DNA from: Thiobacillus sp.
GTDB taxonomy: Bacteria; Pseudomonadota; Gammaproteobacteria; Burkholderiales; Thiobacillaceae
Assembly: GCF_018780105.1 (NCBI RefSeq)
Contig: NZ_JADMKC010000002.1
Coordinates: 456,427 to 520,426, forward strand
Reading direction: 5' to 3'
DNA length: 64,000 nucleotides
Under the pieces are notes generated by a model. The model made no database searches, was not told the origin of the DNA, and saw only the letters and a program-made list of their open reading frames with translations. A program made the translations under genes and the position numbers. Below are positions 37,325 through 45,685 of the stretch, in pieces (the stretch's first letter is position 1; every line of letters starts with the position of its first letter).

Positions 37325-38071
37325 ATGAACTTCAACTTCAAACACGAATGGATTGAAACCAACATCGGCCTGATGGCCGTGTTGACCATGCTGGCGATCA
37401 GCGTCGGTGGTTTGGTGGAAATCGCCCCTTTGTTTTTCATCGACAAGACCATTGAAAAAGTCGAGGGTGTGCGTCCTTATACGCCGCTGGAACAGCGTGG
37501 CCGTGATATCTACGTCCGCGAGGGTTGCTATCTTTGCCATTCGCAGATGATTCGTCCGTTCCGCGACGAGAAACTGCGTTATGGTCATTATTCGCTGGCG
37601 GCGGAATCGCAATACGACCACCCGTTCCAGTGGGGCTCCAAGCGAACCGGCCCGGATCTGGCTCGCGTCGGCGGCAAGTACTCGAACGAGTGGCAGGTTC
37701 AGCACTTGGTCGCGCCGCGTTCGATGGTGCCGGAGTCGGTGATGCCGAATTACCCCTGGCTGCTGTCGACCCCGCTGGATATTTCTGACGCGGCTGATCG
37801 CATGAAGGCTTTGCGCAAAGTTGGTGTGCCCTACTCGCTGACGCAGGAAGAGTACAAGGCCAACGTCGTCAAGTTCGGCGAGACGGTGGCACCGCTGCTG
37901 CATATCCCGGATGCACAGAAGAACCTGCTCGAGCAGGCCAACTTCGGCAACTATGACGGCGACCGTTCGGGCATTTCAGAAATGGACGCGCTGGTGGCGT
38001 ATTTGCAGGTGCTGGGCACCATGATTGATTTCAGCAAATACAACGACGATGCGTTCGTCGATAACCGCTGA
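37325..38071 (+). CDS. ccoO: cbb3 oxidase subunit II (monoheme cytochrome c)
   Basis: A 248-residue monoheme subunit with one N-terminal membrane helix (about 14-36) and heme motif C68-x2-C71-H72 ([15 protein letters not shown]), the typical CcoO run. The axial methionine is likely in [11 protein letters not shown]. 15 bases follow ccoN. Confidence 0.97.
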   Translation: MNFNFKHEWIETNIGLMAVLTMLAISVGGLVEIAPLFFIDKTIEKVEGVRPYTPLEQRGRDIYVREGCYLCHSQMIRPFRDEKLRYGHYSLAAESQYDHPFQWGSKRTGPDLARVGGKYSNEWQVQHLVAPRSMVPESVMPNYPWLLSTPLDISDAADRMKALRKVGVPYSLTQEEYKANVVKFGETVAPLLHIPDAQKNLLEQANFGNYDGDRSGISEMDALVAYLQVLGTMIDFSKYNDDAFVDNR

Positions 38072-38095
38072 TCGTAGCCGGCAAGGGCGCTGAAC

Positions 38096-38305
38096 ATGGA
38101 ATGGTTGATGTGGTTTTCAAAACCTGAAAACACCAAACCCGTGGCGTTGATCATTTTCTTCGTCACGTTTGTCGGCATCGTGCTCTACGTTTACGGCAGC
38201 AAAAACCGCAGCAAGCGGCTCGAAACCTACCGCGATATACCGTTTCTGGACGAACAGCAGGGTGAACGTCTGGGCGATCAAAAAGACACGAAGGACAAGC
38301 AATGA
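38096..38305 (+). CDS. ccoQ: cbb3 oxidase subunit CcoQ
   Basis: A 69-residue small membrane subunit with one helix (about 18-36) and a hydrophilic tail ending DTKDKQ. CcoQ stabilises the assembled cbb3 complex in air. Placed between ccoO and ccoP, overlapping ccoP by ATGA. Confidence 0.88.
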   Translation: MEWLMWFSKPENTKPVALIIFFVTFVGIVLYVYGSKNRSKRLETYRDIPFLDEQQGERLGDQKDTKDKQ

Positions 38306-39222
38306 GCGAGCAAAAACTACAATCTCAAACCGTGCAGACCACAGGCCATGCCTGGGACGGCGACCTGCAGGAGTACAACAATCCGTTGCCGGTGTGGTGG
38401 GTCTACACCTTCTACGCCACGTTTATTTTTGCCATCGTGTACTGGGTCATCTACCCGTCGTGGCCTTTCGGCAAGGGCTGGATTGGCGGCTTGTCGGATA
38501 TTTCCTATGTGAATAGCGCTGGCGAAACCAAAACGCACAGTTGGAATACGCGTGCTTTGTATCTGGAAGACATGAACCAGGCGGCGGCGGCGCAAAAGCC
38601 CTATTTCGACAAAGTCCAGTCGATGAGCTACGAACAGATTTCGCGTGACCCGGAAATCACCGCATTCATCCTGTCTTCAGGCAAGGCCTTGTTTGCAGAC
38701 AACTGCGCGGCCTGTCACCAGTCGGGTGGCCAGGGTGTGGTGGGATTCTTCCCCAACCTGACCGATGACGACTGGCTCTACGGCGGCTCTTACGAAAAGA
38801 TTCACCAGACGCTGGTCGGTGGTCGCCGTGGCTACATGCCGAGTTTCAGCGAGGTGTTGTCGGCCGAGCAGATTGGCGATCTGGCCAACTACGTTGCCGG
38901 CTTGTCGGGCATTCCGCATGATGCAGCCAAGGCCAAGGCAGGCGATGTCCTGTTCCACAGCGAAACCGCAGCTTGCTATTACTGCCATGGCGCGGACGCC
39001 AAGGGCCGCAAGGAAATGGGCGCACCCAACCTGACCGACGGCATCTGGCTGTGGGCGGGTGTGGCGGCGGCACCCTCGAGCGAAGGCAAGGTTGCGGCGA
39101 TCCGCAACGTAATTTCCACCGGCCTCGCCAAAGGGGTGATGCCGGCATGGGGCGGACGTTTGTCCCCGGAACAAATCAAAGTGTTGACGGTCTATGTTCA
39201 CGATCTGGGTGGTGGGCTGTAA
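38302..39222 (+). CDS. ccoP: cbb3 oxidase subunit III (diheme cytochrome c)
   Basis: A 306-residue diheme electron-entry subunit with an N-terminal helix (about 32-52) and two heme c motifs, C135-AA-C138-H139 and C225-YY-C228-H229. The N-terminal HAWDGDLQEYNNPLPVWW is a family hallmark. Ends ccoNOQP; a strong hairpin follows at 39241. Confidence 0.97.
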   Translation: MSEQKLQSQTVQTTGHAWDGDLQEYNNPLPVWWVYTFYATFIFAIVYWVIYPSWPFGKGWIGGLSDISYVNSAGETKTHSWNTRALYLEDMNQAAAAQKPYFDKVQSMSYEQISRDPEITAFILSSGKALFADNCAACHQSGGQGVVGFFPNLTDDDWLYGGSYEKIHQTLVGGRRGYMPSFSEVLSAEQIGDLANYVAGLSGIPHDAAKAKAGDVLFHSETAACYYCHGADAKGRKEMGAPNLTDGIWLWAGVAAAPSSEGKVAAIRNVISTGLAKGVMPAWGGRLSPEQIKVLTVYVHDLGGGL

Positions 39223-39240
39223 GCCAGTCAGACTGAATTA

Positions 39241-39272
39241 AGCAAAAGCCCCCGTTCTCGGGGGCTTTTGCT
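39241..39272 (+). terminator. Terminator after ccoP
   Basis: Arms 39241-39254 (AGCAAAAGCCCCCG) and 39259-39272 pair perfectly over 14 bases with a 4-base loop, carrying a T-rich 3' side. It separates ccoNOQP from ccoG, so the assembly genes have their own transcript or depend on read-through. Confidence 0.85.
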
Positions 39273-39299
39273 TCCCACTTATCCAGTAGCGATCACACC

Positions 39300-40823
39300 A
39301 TGCAAACAGGTTTAGAAGACCAGCTAGGGCTGTACCAGAAGCGCATCCCCATATTCACCCGCTCGGTGAAAGGTAACTTCAGGCGTTTCAAGACTGCCGT
39401 GCTGGTAATGGCATATGCGATATTTTTTCTGCTGCCCTGGCTCCCCTGGTCGCGACTGGATGCGCCGTCGCAAGCTGTTTTGTTCGATGTGCTGGGGCGT
39501 CGTTTCCTGATTTTCGGCTTGACGGTGTATCCGCAGGATGTGATCTGGCTGGCCTTGCTTCTGTTCATCGCAGCCATCCTGCTGTTCTTTGTCACAGGCT
39601 TGGTTGGGAGGGCCTTTTGCGGCTACTTCTGCTTCCAGACCCTGTGGACCGATTTCTACATATGGATCGAGTCCAAAATACAGGGTGAGCGTCCGGCCCG
39701 AGTGCGTTTGTTCCGCCAACCATGGAATCGCGAAAAGCTGCTCAAGATCGGCGGGACCCATGCCCTGTGGATTCTGGCGTCGTTCTGGACCGGACTGACT
39801 TTTGCGGCCTATTTCGCCTACGCTCCGCAGTTGCTGGTGAATTTCTTTACGGGCCAGGCCGCCGCTGCAGCCTACATCACGGTCACTGTGCTCACGCTGG
39901 CAACTTATGCGGCGGCAGGCTTGATGCGGGAACAGATCTGTACCTACATCTGCCCGTATGGCCGTTTCCAGAGCGTGATGTATGAACCCGAAACCCTCGC
40001 CGTGCATTACGACGCCCAGCGCGGCGAAGGCACGCATGGGCGGGCCAGCGTGCGCTCCGGCCGCGGGATCGTGGTGGAACGCCGTTCGCGCGAGCGTGCC
40101 GAGGCGACGGTTGCACAGGAGCGCCGCCGCATAAACCGCAACTCGGGCGAACGCGCATTGGCTGAACGCCATGAGCAGGGCTTGGGCGATTGCATCGATT
40201 GCGGCCTGTGCGTGCAGGTGTGCCCGGTCGGCATCGATATCCGGGAGGGTCTGCAATACAAGTGCATTTCGTGCGGCCTGTGTATCGACGCCTGCAACAC
40301 CATCATGGATTCGTTCAATTTTCCGCGCGGGCTCATTCGCTACGATTCGGAGAAGAACCTTGCGTCAGCCACGCCCAGCGCGCCCAAGCTGGCATGGAAA
40401 CGCCTGAAAATCATTGGTTATGGTGTCGCGCTGGTGCTGATGAGCGCTTATCTGGTTTACAGCATCGGCACACGCGGCAGTTTCGACCGAGCAGTCAACC
40501 AGATCCGGCAGCCTTTGTATGTCGTGCTGTCGAACGGCGACATCCGCAATCGCTACCAGATCCGTATCACCAACAAGGCGGCCGAGGATCAGGTTTACGT
40601 GATTTCCGTACGCGGTATCCCCGAAGCGGCACTTGATGTCGGTCACTTCCGCGAAATCACCATCAAGCCGGGTCACAGCGGTCTGGTACAGGCCAGTGTG
40701 CGGTTGTCGCCCGAGCTGGCCACGCAAACAAAGCACTTCGAGCTGCTGATCACGCCGAAAGGCAAGCCCGCAGAAGCGCGCGCCGAAAAAATCCGCTTCG
40801 ATACGCCGGGTTTGCGCCCATGA
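39300..40823 (+). CDS. ccoG: cbb3 oxidase accessory protein CcoG (RdxA/FixG)
   Basis: CcoG is a membrane iron-sulfur protein that reduces copper for the cbb3 enzyme. The 507-residue protein has five membrane helices, the CGYFCFQTLW and CTYICPYGRFQ cysteine motifs in the membrane part, and two [4Fe-4S] sets (CIDCGLCVQVCP at about 298, CISCGLCIDAC at about 322), then a C-terminal Ig-like domain. Unusual is an Arg/Glu-rich insertion of about 45 residues (about 244-292) between HYDAQRGE and GLGDC, where most homologues have only about 15-20. Overlaps ccoH by ATGA. Confidence 0.94.
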   Translation: MQTGLEDQLGLYQKRIPIFTRSVKGNFRRFKTAVLVMAYAIFFLLPWLPWSRLDAPSQAVLFDVLGRRFLIFGLTVYPQDVIWLALLLFIAAILLFFVTGLVGRAFCGYFCFQTLWTDFYIWIESKIQGERPARVRLFRQPWNREKLLKIGGTHALWILASFWTGLTFAAYFAYAPQLLVNFFTGQAAAAAYITVTVLTLATYAAAGLMREQICTYICPYGRFQSVMYEPETLAVHYDAQRGEGTHGRASVRSGRGIVVERRSRERAEATVAQERRRINRNSGERALAERHEQGLGDCIDCGLCVQVCPVGIDIREGLQYKCISCGLCIDACNTIMDSFNFPRGLIRYDSEKNLASATPSAPKLAWKRLKIIGYGVALVLMSAYLVYSIGTRGSFDRAVNQIRQPLYVVLSNGDIRNRYQIRITNKAAEDQVYVISVRGIPEAALDVGHFREITIKPGHSGLVQASVRLSPELATQTKHFELLITPKGKPAEARAEKIRFDTPGLRP

Positions 40824-41596
40824 CGACAATGAGCACCCTGTTCGGCGGCCTGATCGCCGTGCTTGCGCTGTACGCGATCGGCGGACTGTTCCATCGCCTG
40901 CCGGTCGTGTTGCGCGCGGTACTGGCCGCGGTGATTCCGCTGATGGGATATTTCATCCTCATCGTCGGCCGCTGGCCGGGTCTGGATGTCGTGGCGATGC
41001 ATATCTCGGTATTCTCGGCAGCGGCACTGGTGATGTTTGCCATGACGCAGTTCCGTCGTCGGGGCGGCGCACGGATGCACTGGGTGCCCAAATTGCTGGT
41101 TGCATTCTTCATCGGGCTGGTTTTCCTCAATGCGGCGCTGTTGCAGATCGCGACCAAGGGATTGCCCGAGCCACTGGCGCGCTGGTGGCTGGGCAGTGAT
41201 GGGGGTGCGGTATACAGCGGATTTTCCGGGGTGGTGCCGCATGGCGAGAATGCAGCCAAGGCGGTGTCGTCCGAATTGAGCGAGGCGCATCGCGAATCTC
41301 AACTCGGCTGGCAGGTGGAAATCTCCGGCCTGGACAGCGTCGGGCCGAGCGGCCCGATCCAGGTTCGCATCAAGGATCGCACCGGCTTGCCGGTTGAACG
41401 CGTAGACGCAGAAGTTCGGCTGTTGCGCCCCGGGGTAACTGAGCCTTCGCTGAGCTTGCCGCTGGCCGCAACCGAAGCGGGCGTATATACCGGCGTGCTG
41501 ACGCTGCCGGCGAAAGGGCGCTGGCTGCTGGAAATGCGTTTGATGCAGGATGGCAAGCTGTATTACCACACCATACAGGAGCTCGCGGCATCATGA
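40820..41596 (+). CDS. ccoH: cbb3 assembly protein CcoH/FixH with N-terminal membrane extension
   Basis: A 258-residue protein. The C-terminal half (from about KLLVAFFIGLVFLNAALL, residue 90) is the FixH domain: one helix and a periplasmic beta domain with VRIKDRTGLPVE and a final GRWLLEMRL strand. Residues 1-88 hold three extra membrane helices that are not part of the usual CcoH (about 150-170 residues). Between ccoG and ccoS, with ATGA overlaps to both; the copper ATPase gene ccoI that often sits here is missing. Confidence 0.8.
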   Translation: MTTMSTLFGGLIAVLALYAIGGLFHRLPVVLRAVLAAVIPLMGYFILIVGRWPGLDVVAMHISVFSAAALVMFAMTQFRRRGGARMHWVPKLLVAFFIGLVFLNAALLQIATKGLPEPLARWWLGSDGGAVYSGFSGVVPHGENAAKAVSSELSEAHRESQLGWQVEISGLDSVGPSGPIQVRIKDRTGLPVERVDAEVRLLRPGVTEPSLSLPLAATEAGVYTGVLTLPAKGRWLLEMRLMQDGKLYYHTIQELAAS

Positions 41597-41793
41597 GCGG
41601 CATTATGGGGTTCCTGTTTGTGCTGTCCGGCTTGTTCGTGGTGCTGATCATCGTGGGCGTGTTCTGGTCGATCAAAAGTGGCCAATTCGACGATATGGAG
41701 GGCCCCGCCGAACGTATCCTGATGGACGACGACGATCCCCTGTTACCGACGCGCCGCTTGAGCGGCGAAGACAAGTCTATTAAAATTCAATAA
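41593..41793 (+). CDS. ccoS: cbb3 oxidase maturation protein CcoS
   Basis: A 66-residue protein with one helix (about 5-25) and the family SIKSGQFDDMEGPAERILMD segment. CcoS is needed for heme and copper insertion into CcoN. It overlaps ccoH by ATGA. Normally it follows ccoI, which is not present here. Confidence 0.95.
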   Translation: MSGIMGFLFVLSGLFVVLIIVGVFWSIKSGQFDDMEGPAERILMDDDDPLLPTRRLSGEDKSIKIQ

Positions 41794-41812
41794 ATTAATT
41801 GGAGTAAGCGAT

Positions 41813-41920
41813 ATGAAACAACTGATGACTTTCCAGGGTTTTCCGATGGTGCTGGTGGTGGCCTTGATCGTTTGGGCATGGGTCAGCGTACTGTCTGTGT
41901 TGGTCGCTTCGTTTTTCTAA
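41813..41920 (+). CDS. 35-residue membrane peptide after ccoS (CcoM-like candidate)
   Basis: A short frame with a good ribosome site (GGAGTAAGCG) before the ATG and a product MKQLMTFQGFPMVLVVALIV plus a 15-residue end, forming one membrane helix. It comes 19 bases after ccoS and is closed by a perfect terminator. Size and topology recall CcoM (37 residues) of Pseudomonas stutzeri cbb3, a small subunit that aids complex assembly; I cannot prove homology. A bare non-coding tail is less likely given the ribosome site. Confidence 0.6.
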   Translation: MKQLMTFQGFPMVLVVALIVWAWVSVLSVLVASFF

Positions 41921-41940
41921 GCACCAGCTGGCCGATCCAA

Positions 41941-41981
41941 TAAAAAACCCCCGCCACTTTGAAAGTGGCGGGGGTTTTTTA
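41941..41981. terminator. Bidirectional terminator between the cco and rpoH transcripts
   Basis: A perfect 20-base inverted repeat (41941-41960 with 41962-41981), GC-rich in the core with six A on one side and six T on the other, lies between the plus-strand cco genes and minus-strand rpoH. It can end both transcripts. Confidence 0.92.
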
Positions 41982-42001
41982 TTGCGTCAACTGCTACGCG
42001 C

Positions 42002-42847
42002 TCAGACCGGAATTGCTGCGCGCATTTTTTGCAGTGCACGTGCTTCGATCTGGCGGATCCGCTCGGCCGATACGCCATATTGCGCAGCCAGTTCGTGCAA
42101 GGTGGCGGCTTCTCCCTCGGTCAACCAGCGTGCCTTGATGATGTGGCGGCTGCGATCGTCCAGATTTTCCAGTGCGGCAACCAGCCCGGTGTGGCGCAAA
42201 CGTTCGGTTTGCTCGCGCTCGAACAGCTGGGCCGGATTCTCATCCGGGCTTGCCAGATAGGCCAGTGGGCTATAGCCCTCTTCACCGTCGTCGAACGTGG
42301 GATCGATGGAGACGTCGTGCCCCGACATCCGGGTTTCCATCTCCAGCACGTCCTTGCGGCTGACATTGAGCTCGCGCGCCATGGCGTCGGCTTCCTGCAA
42401 GCTCATGCTGTTGAGCGACTGTTTCAGGCTGCGCAGGTTGAAGAACAGCTTGCGCTGCGACTTGGTGGTCGCCACTTTGACCAGACGCCAGTTCTTCAGC
42501 ACGTACTCATGGATTTCGGCACGGATCCAGTGCAGCGCGAACGACACCAGCCGCACACCGCGGTCCGGGTCGAAGCGTTTGACCGCTTTCATCAGGCCGA
42601 CGTTGCCTTCCTGAATGAGATCGGCGTGCGGCAGTCCGTAGCCCAGGTAATGCCGGGCCACACTCACCACCACACGCAAATGCGACACCACCAATTGACG
42701 GGCGGCATCGACGTCTTCATGGTCGTGCCACGCGCGTGCCAGCCGTTGCTCATCTTCCAGGCTGAGCATGGGATAACGGTTCACCGTCTGGATATAACTT
42801 TCCTGGCTATACGCCGAGGGTATAGGTAAAGACATGGACTGATTCAT
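42002..42847 (-). CDS. rpoH: RNA polymerase heat-shock sigma factor RpoH (sigma-32)
   Basis: Sigma-32 directs heat-shock transcription. The 281-residue protein has regions 2 (DLIQEGNVGLMKAVKRFDPD), the RpoH box QRKLFFNLRSLK specific to this subfamily, and region 4 (TLHELAAQYGVSAERIRQIE). The ATG at 42847 has AGGAGG (complement of 42858-42863) upstream; a further ATG at 42874 lies inside the promoter region. The gene follows ftsX on the same strand after 89 bases containing a CIRCE operator. Confidence 0.96.
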   Translation of the reverse strand: MNQSMSLPIPSAYSQESYIQTVNRYPMLSLEDEQRLARAWHDHEDVDAARQLVVSHLRVVVSVARHYLGYGLPHADLIQEGNVGLMKAVKRFDPDRGVRLVSFALHWIRAEIHEYVLKNWRLVKVATTKSQRKLFFNLRSLKQSLNSMSLQEADAMARELNVSRKDVLEMETRMSGHDVSIDPTFDDGEEGYSPLAYLASPDENPAQLFEREQTERLRHTGLVAALENLDDRSRHIIKARWLTEGEAATLHELAAQYGVSAERIRQIEARALQKMRAAIPV

Positions 42848-42875
42848 GGATTCATTTCCTCCTATGAAACTCATT

Positions 42876-42902
42876 TTAGCACTCGCGTCTAATGAGTGCT
42901 AA
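42876..42902. promoter_or_regulatory. CIRCE operator upstream of rpoH
   Basis: TTAGCACTC at 42876-42884, a 9-base spacer, and GAGTGCTAA at 42894-42902 form the exact CIRCE consensus bound by HrcA. Read on the minus strand, the halves overlap a -35 like TTAGCA (complement of 42897-42902) and a -10 like TAAAAT (complement of 42873-42878) with 18 bases between, so HrcA would block the rpoH promoter. The promoter call is inference; the operator match is exact. Confidence 0.93.
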
Positions 42903-42936
42903 ATCGGCGCAGAGTTCCATGGATGTGTGCTTCAGT

Positions 42937-43845
42937 TTAGCGAATGGCAGAGGTTTGATGCAGCGTGCGCGCCACCGCAATCCAGGCGCCCGCCCAGCCC
43001 GTTAGGGTCGCCAGGGCCAGCACGACCGTGATTTCAGTCGGGTTGGGCGGCAACAGCTGGAAACTGGTGCCATACAAGCTGGACAGATGGGCGACTGGCG
43101 CCCGCAACAGGGTTCCGGCCAAGGCCAGCACGCCGCCTGCGGCAAGTCCGCCCAGCAAGCCCTGCAACGCGCCCAGATACAGGAAAGGGCGGCGGATATA
43201 GCGATGGGTGGCGCCGATCAGGCGACTCACGTGGATCTCGTCGCGGCGGCTGAGGACGCGCGCCCGGATGGCATTGCTCGAAATGGCCATCAGCGCGACA
43301 GCGAACAGGCCACCCAGCAGCCAAACTCCGGTGCGGCCAATGGCAAGCGCGGCCTGCAGCCGTTCGATCCACAGGCTGTCAAGGTGGGTTTCCGCCACGC
43401 CCGGGAGTTTGCCGAGTTCGGCGGCAACGCGCTTGAGCGCTTCCGGCGTACCGGCCTGCGGGCGCACTACCCAGGCGTCCGGCAGGGGGTTTTCGGTCAG
43501 GCCGGCTGTAATGTCGGCCAGGCCTTGCGAGGCGCTGAGTTCAGTGAGCGCTTGCTCCTTGGGGATATGCCGCGCTGCCGCAATGTCCAGCTGTTTGAGG
43601 CGCGCCGCAATAAGGTGCTTTTGCGCCGGCGTGACATCGGCAGCGAGAAACAGGCTGATTTCCGGCTGCGCAGGCAGCTCGCCCGCCAGCCGGTTGAGAT
43701 TGCCAAGCATGAGATACAGCGCGCAGGGCAGGCTGATGGCGACACCCATCGCCAGCGCAGTGAGCAGGGTGACTACGGGCTGGGCCGCCAGACGGCGCAG
43801 CGATGAAGTGAGCGCATGCTTCTGGTGACGCAGCCAGCCGATCAT
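42937..43845 (-). CDS. ftsX: Cell division protein FtsX
   Basis: FtsX is the membrane half of the FtsEX complex that activates septal peptidoglycan amidases. The 302-residue protein has four helices and a large periplasmic loop between helices 1 and 2 (about 45-165). Family segments are LALAIGRTGVWLLGG and the C-terminal ALATLTGWAGAWIAV. Overlaps ftsE by ATGA in the ftsYEX operon on the minus strand. Confidence 0.93.
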   Translation of the reverse strand: MIGWLRHQKHALTSSLRRLAAQPVVTLLTALAMGVAISLPCALYLMLGNLNRLAGELPAQPEISLFLAADVTPAQKHLIAARLKQLDIAAARHIPKEQALTELSASQGLADITAGLTENPLPDAWVVRPQAGTPEALKRVAAELGKLPGVAETHLDSLWIERLQAALAIGRTGVWLLGGLFAVALMAISSNAIRARVLSRRDEIHVSRLIGATHRYIRRPFLYLGALQGLLGGLAAGGVLALAGTLLRAPVAHLSSLYGTSFQLLPPNPTEITVVLALATLTGWAGAWIAVARTLHQTSAIR

Positions 43846-44504
43846 GCGGCCACCTCTTCAATTTTGCCGTGATCGAGGTGCAGGGTGCGGCCGCCCAGGG
43901 CGGTGATGGCGCGGTCGTCGTGCGTGGCGATCACCAGCGTGGTGCCGACCTGATGGAAGTCGCGGAACATCGCCATGATATCGGCGGCGTAGCCCGCGTC
44001 GAGGTTGCCGGTCGGCTCGTCCGCCAGTAGCAGGGCGGGGCGCGACACCAGTGCGCGTGCGATGCACAGGCGCTGCTGCTCGCCGCCCGACAGGCTGACC
44101 GGGTTGGATTTTTCGCGGTTCAACAGGCCGACCTTGTCGATTACCGCGCGTGCGCGCTTCAGCGATTCGCGGCGGTCGAAGCCGGCGATGTCGAGCGGCA
44201 GCACCACGTTCTCGATCACGTTGCGGTCGAACAGCAGCTTGTGGTCCTGGAACACCAGGCCGATGTTGCGGCGCAGGTAGGGCACGGCGCGCTGCGGCAG
44301 GCGACTGATGTTCTGGCCATTGACCGACACGACGCCGGATGTGGGGCGCTCGATGGCGGCGATCAGCTTGAGCAGGGTGGACTTGCCGGCGCCGGAATGA
44401 CCGGTCAGGAACACCAGTTCGCCCTTTTCGATCAAGAGGTTGGCGCCCGTCAGGGCTTCGTGGCCGCCGGGATAGCGCTTGGTGACCTGGCTGAAGCTGA
44501 TCAT
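43842..44504 (-). CDS. ftsE: Cell division ATP-binding protein FtsE
   Basis: The ATPase partner of FtsX, 220 residues. Walker A is GHSGAGKST (residues 35-43), the signature is LSGGEQQRLCIARAL, Walker B is [12 protein letters not shown], and the H-loop ATHDD follows. Start overlaps the ftsY stop by ATGA, giving the classical ftsY-ftsE-ftsX order (this one continues to rpoH, as in E. coli). Confidence 0.96.
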   Translation of the reverse strand: MISFSQVTKRYPGGHEALTGANLLIEKGELVFLTGHSGAGKSTLLKLIAAIERPTSGVVSVNGQNISRLPQRAVPYLRRNIGLVFQDHKLLFDRNVIENVVLPLDIAGFDRRESLKRARAVIDKVGLLNREKSNPVSLSGGEQQRLCIARALVSRPALLLADEPTGNLDAGYAADIMAMFRDFHQVGTTLVIATHDDRAITALGGRTLHLDHGKIEEVAA

Positions 44505-45589
44505 GCGGTGAACACCGCGTCGACGAACTCGCGCGCATCGAACGGTCGCAAGTCGTCCAGACTTTCGCCGACGCCGATGTAGCGTACCGGGATCGGGCGG
44601 GCCTGGGCGATGGCAGCAATGGCGCCGCCCTTGGCCGTGCCGTCGAGCTTGGTCAGCACCAGCCCGGTGACCCCGAGTGCATCGTCGAAGGCCTTGACCT
44701 GCATGACTGCGTTCTGTCCGGTGTTGGCGTCGAGCACCAGCAGCACTTCGTGCGGCGCGCCGGGCGCGGCTTTTTCGATTACGCGCTTGACCTTCCTGAT
44801 CTCTTCCATCAAATGCAACTGGGTGGGCAGGCGGCCGGCGGTATCGGCCAGCACGACATCGATATTGCGCGCGCGCGCGGCCTGGATGGCATCGAAAATC
44901 ACCGCAGCGGAGTCGCCCTTGTCCTGGCTGATGACCGTGACGTTGTTGCGCTCGCCCCAGACCTGCAACTGTTCGCGCGCGGCGGCACGGAAGGTGTCGC
45001 CCGCCGCCAGCAGTACCGACAGGCCTTGCGACTGGTAGAGCTTGGCAAGCTTGCCGATGGTGGTGGTTTTGCCGGCGCCATTGACCCCGGCCAGCATCAG
45101 GATGAACGGCTGCTTTTGCGTGATGACGAGCGGCGCCTGCAGCGGCAGGAGCAGATTAATCAGCGCCTGCTTCAGCGCCGCCTGCAGGTCGGAGGCTTCG
45201 GTAAGGCCTTCGCGCCGCACCTGCTTCTGCAGGGTGTCGAGCAGGGCCTGGGTGGCGTCGACGCCGACATCGGCGGTGATGAGGATGGTTTCCAGCTCAT
45301 CGTAGAGCTCGGCGTCGATCTTGCGGCCGACACCGAACAGGCTGGAGAGCTGGCCGCCCAGTTTGTCGCGGGTCTTGGCCAGCCCCTGCTTGAGGCGTTG
45401 CGCCCAGCCGGGACGGGCCGGCGCCGCGTCGTCTGCTTGCGCGGCAGGCGCGGCCTCGGGTGGCGGTGCGATGGGCGCCGCAGGCTCGGATACGACGGGT
45501 TCGGACGTGACCTGTTCCGGCGCAACGGGTTCGGCAGCCGTTGTTTCCGGTGCGGCAGTGGGTTTGGACTTTTTGAAGAAACTAAACAC
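44501..45589 (-). CDS. ftsY: Signal recognition particle receptor FtsY
   Basis: FtsY is the SRP receptor GTPase that delivers membrane proteins to the translocon. The 362-residue protein has an acidic Ala/Pro/Glu-rich N-terminal A domain (about 10-55) and the NG domain with LAGVNGAGKTTTIGKLA (P-loop), DTAGRLPTQ (G3) and LTKLDGTAKGG (G4/G5). The N-terminal MFSFFKKSK start is typical. First gene of ftsYEX, diverging from the M16 peptidase gene; the shared 96-base gap should hold both promoters. Confidence 0.96.
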   Translation of the reverse strand: MFSFFKKSKPTAAPETTAAEPVAPEQVTSEPVVSEPAAPIAPPPEAAPAAQADDAAPARPGWAQRLKQGLAKTRDKLGGQLSSLFGVGRKIDAELYDELETILITADVGVDATQALLDTLQKQVRREGLTEASDLQAALKQALINLLLPLQAPLVITQKQPFILMLAGVNGAGKTTTIGKLAKLYQSQGLSVLLAAGDTFRAAAREQLQVWGERNNVTVISQDKGDSAAVIFDAIQAARARNIDVVLADTAGRLPTQLHLMEEIRKVKRVIEKAAPGAPHEVLLVLDANTGQNAVMQVKAFDDALGVTGLVLTKLDGTAKGGAIAAIAQARPIPVRYIGVGESLDDLRPFDAREFVDAVFTA

Positions 45590-45685
45590 GGATAGAGGCG
45601 GTCTGCACAGCAGTTTGACGAACGGCCTAATCTTATCATTCGGCTACGGCTTATTATTCGGGCTCATTCAATTCGGGGTGGTGAC

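Noticed and set aside
45590..45685. TTGACG in the ftsY/M16 gap as a promoter
   Set aside because: A -35-like TTGACG is at 45615-45620, but the nearest -10-like sequence is only 13 bases away, so the pair does not form a normal promoter.
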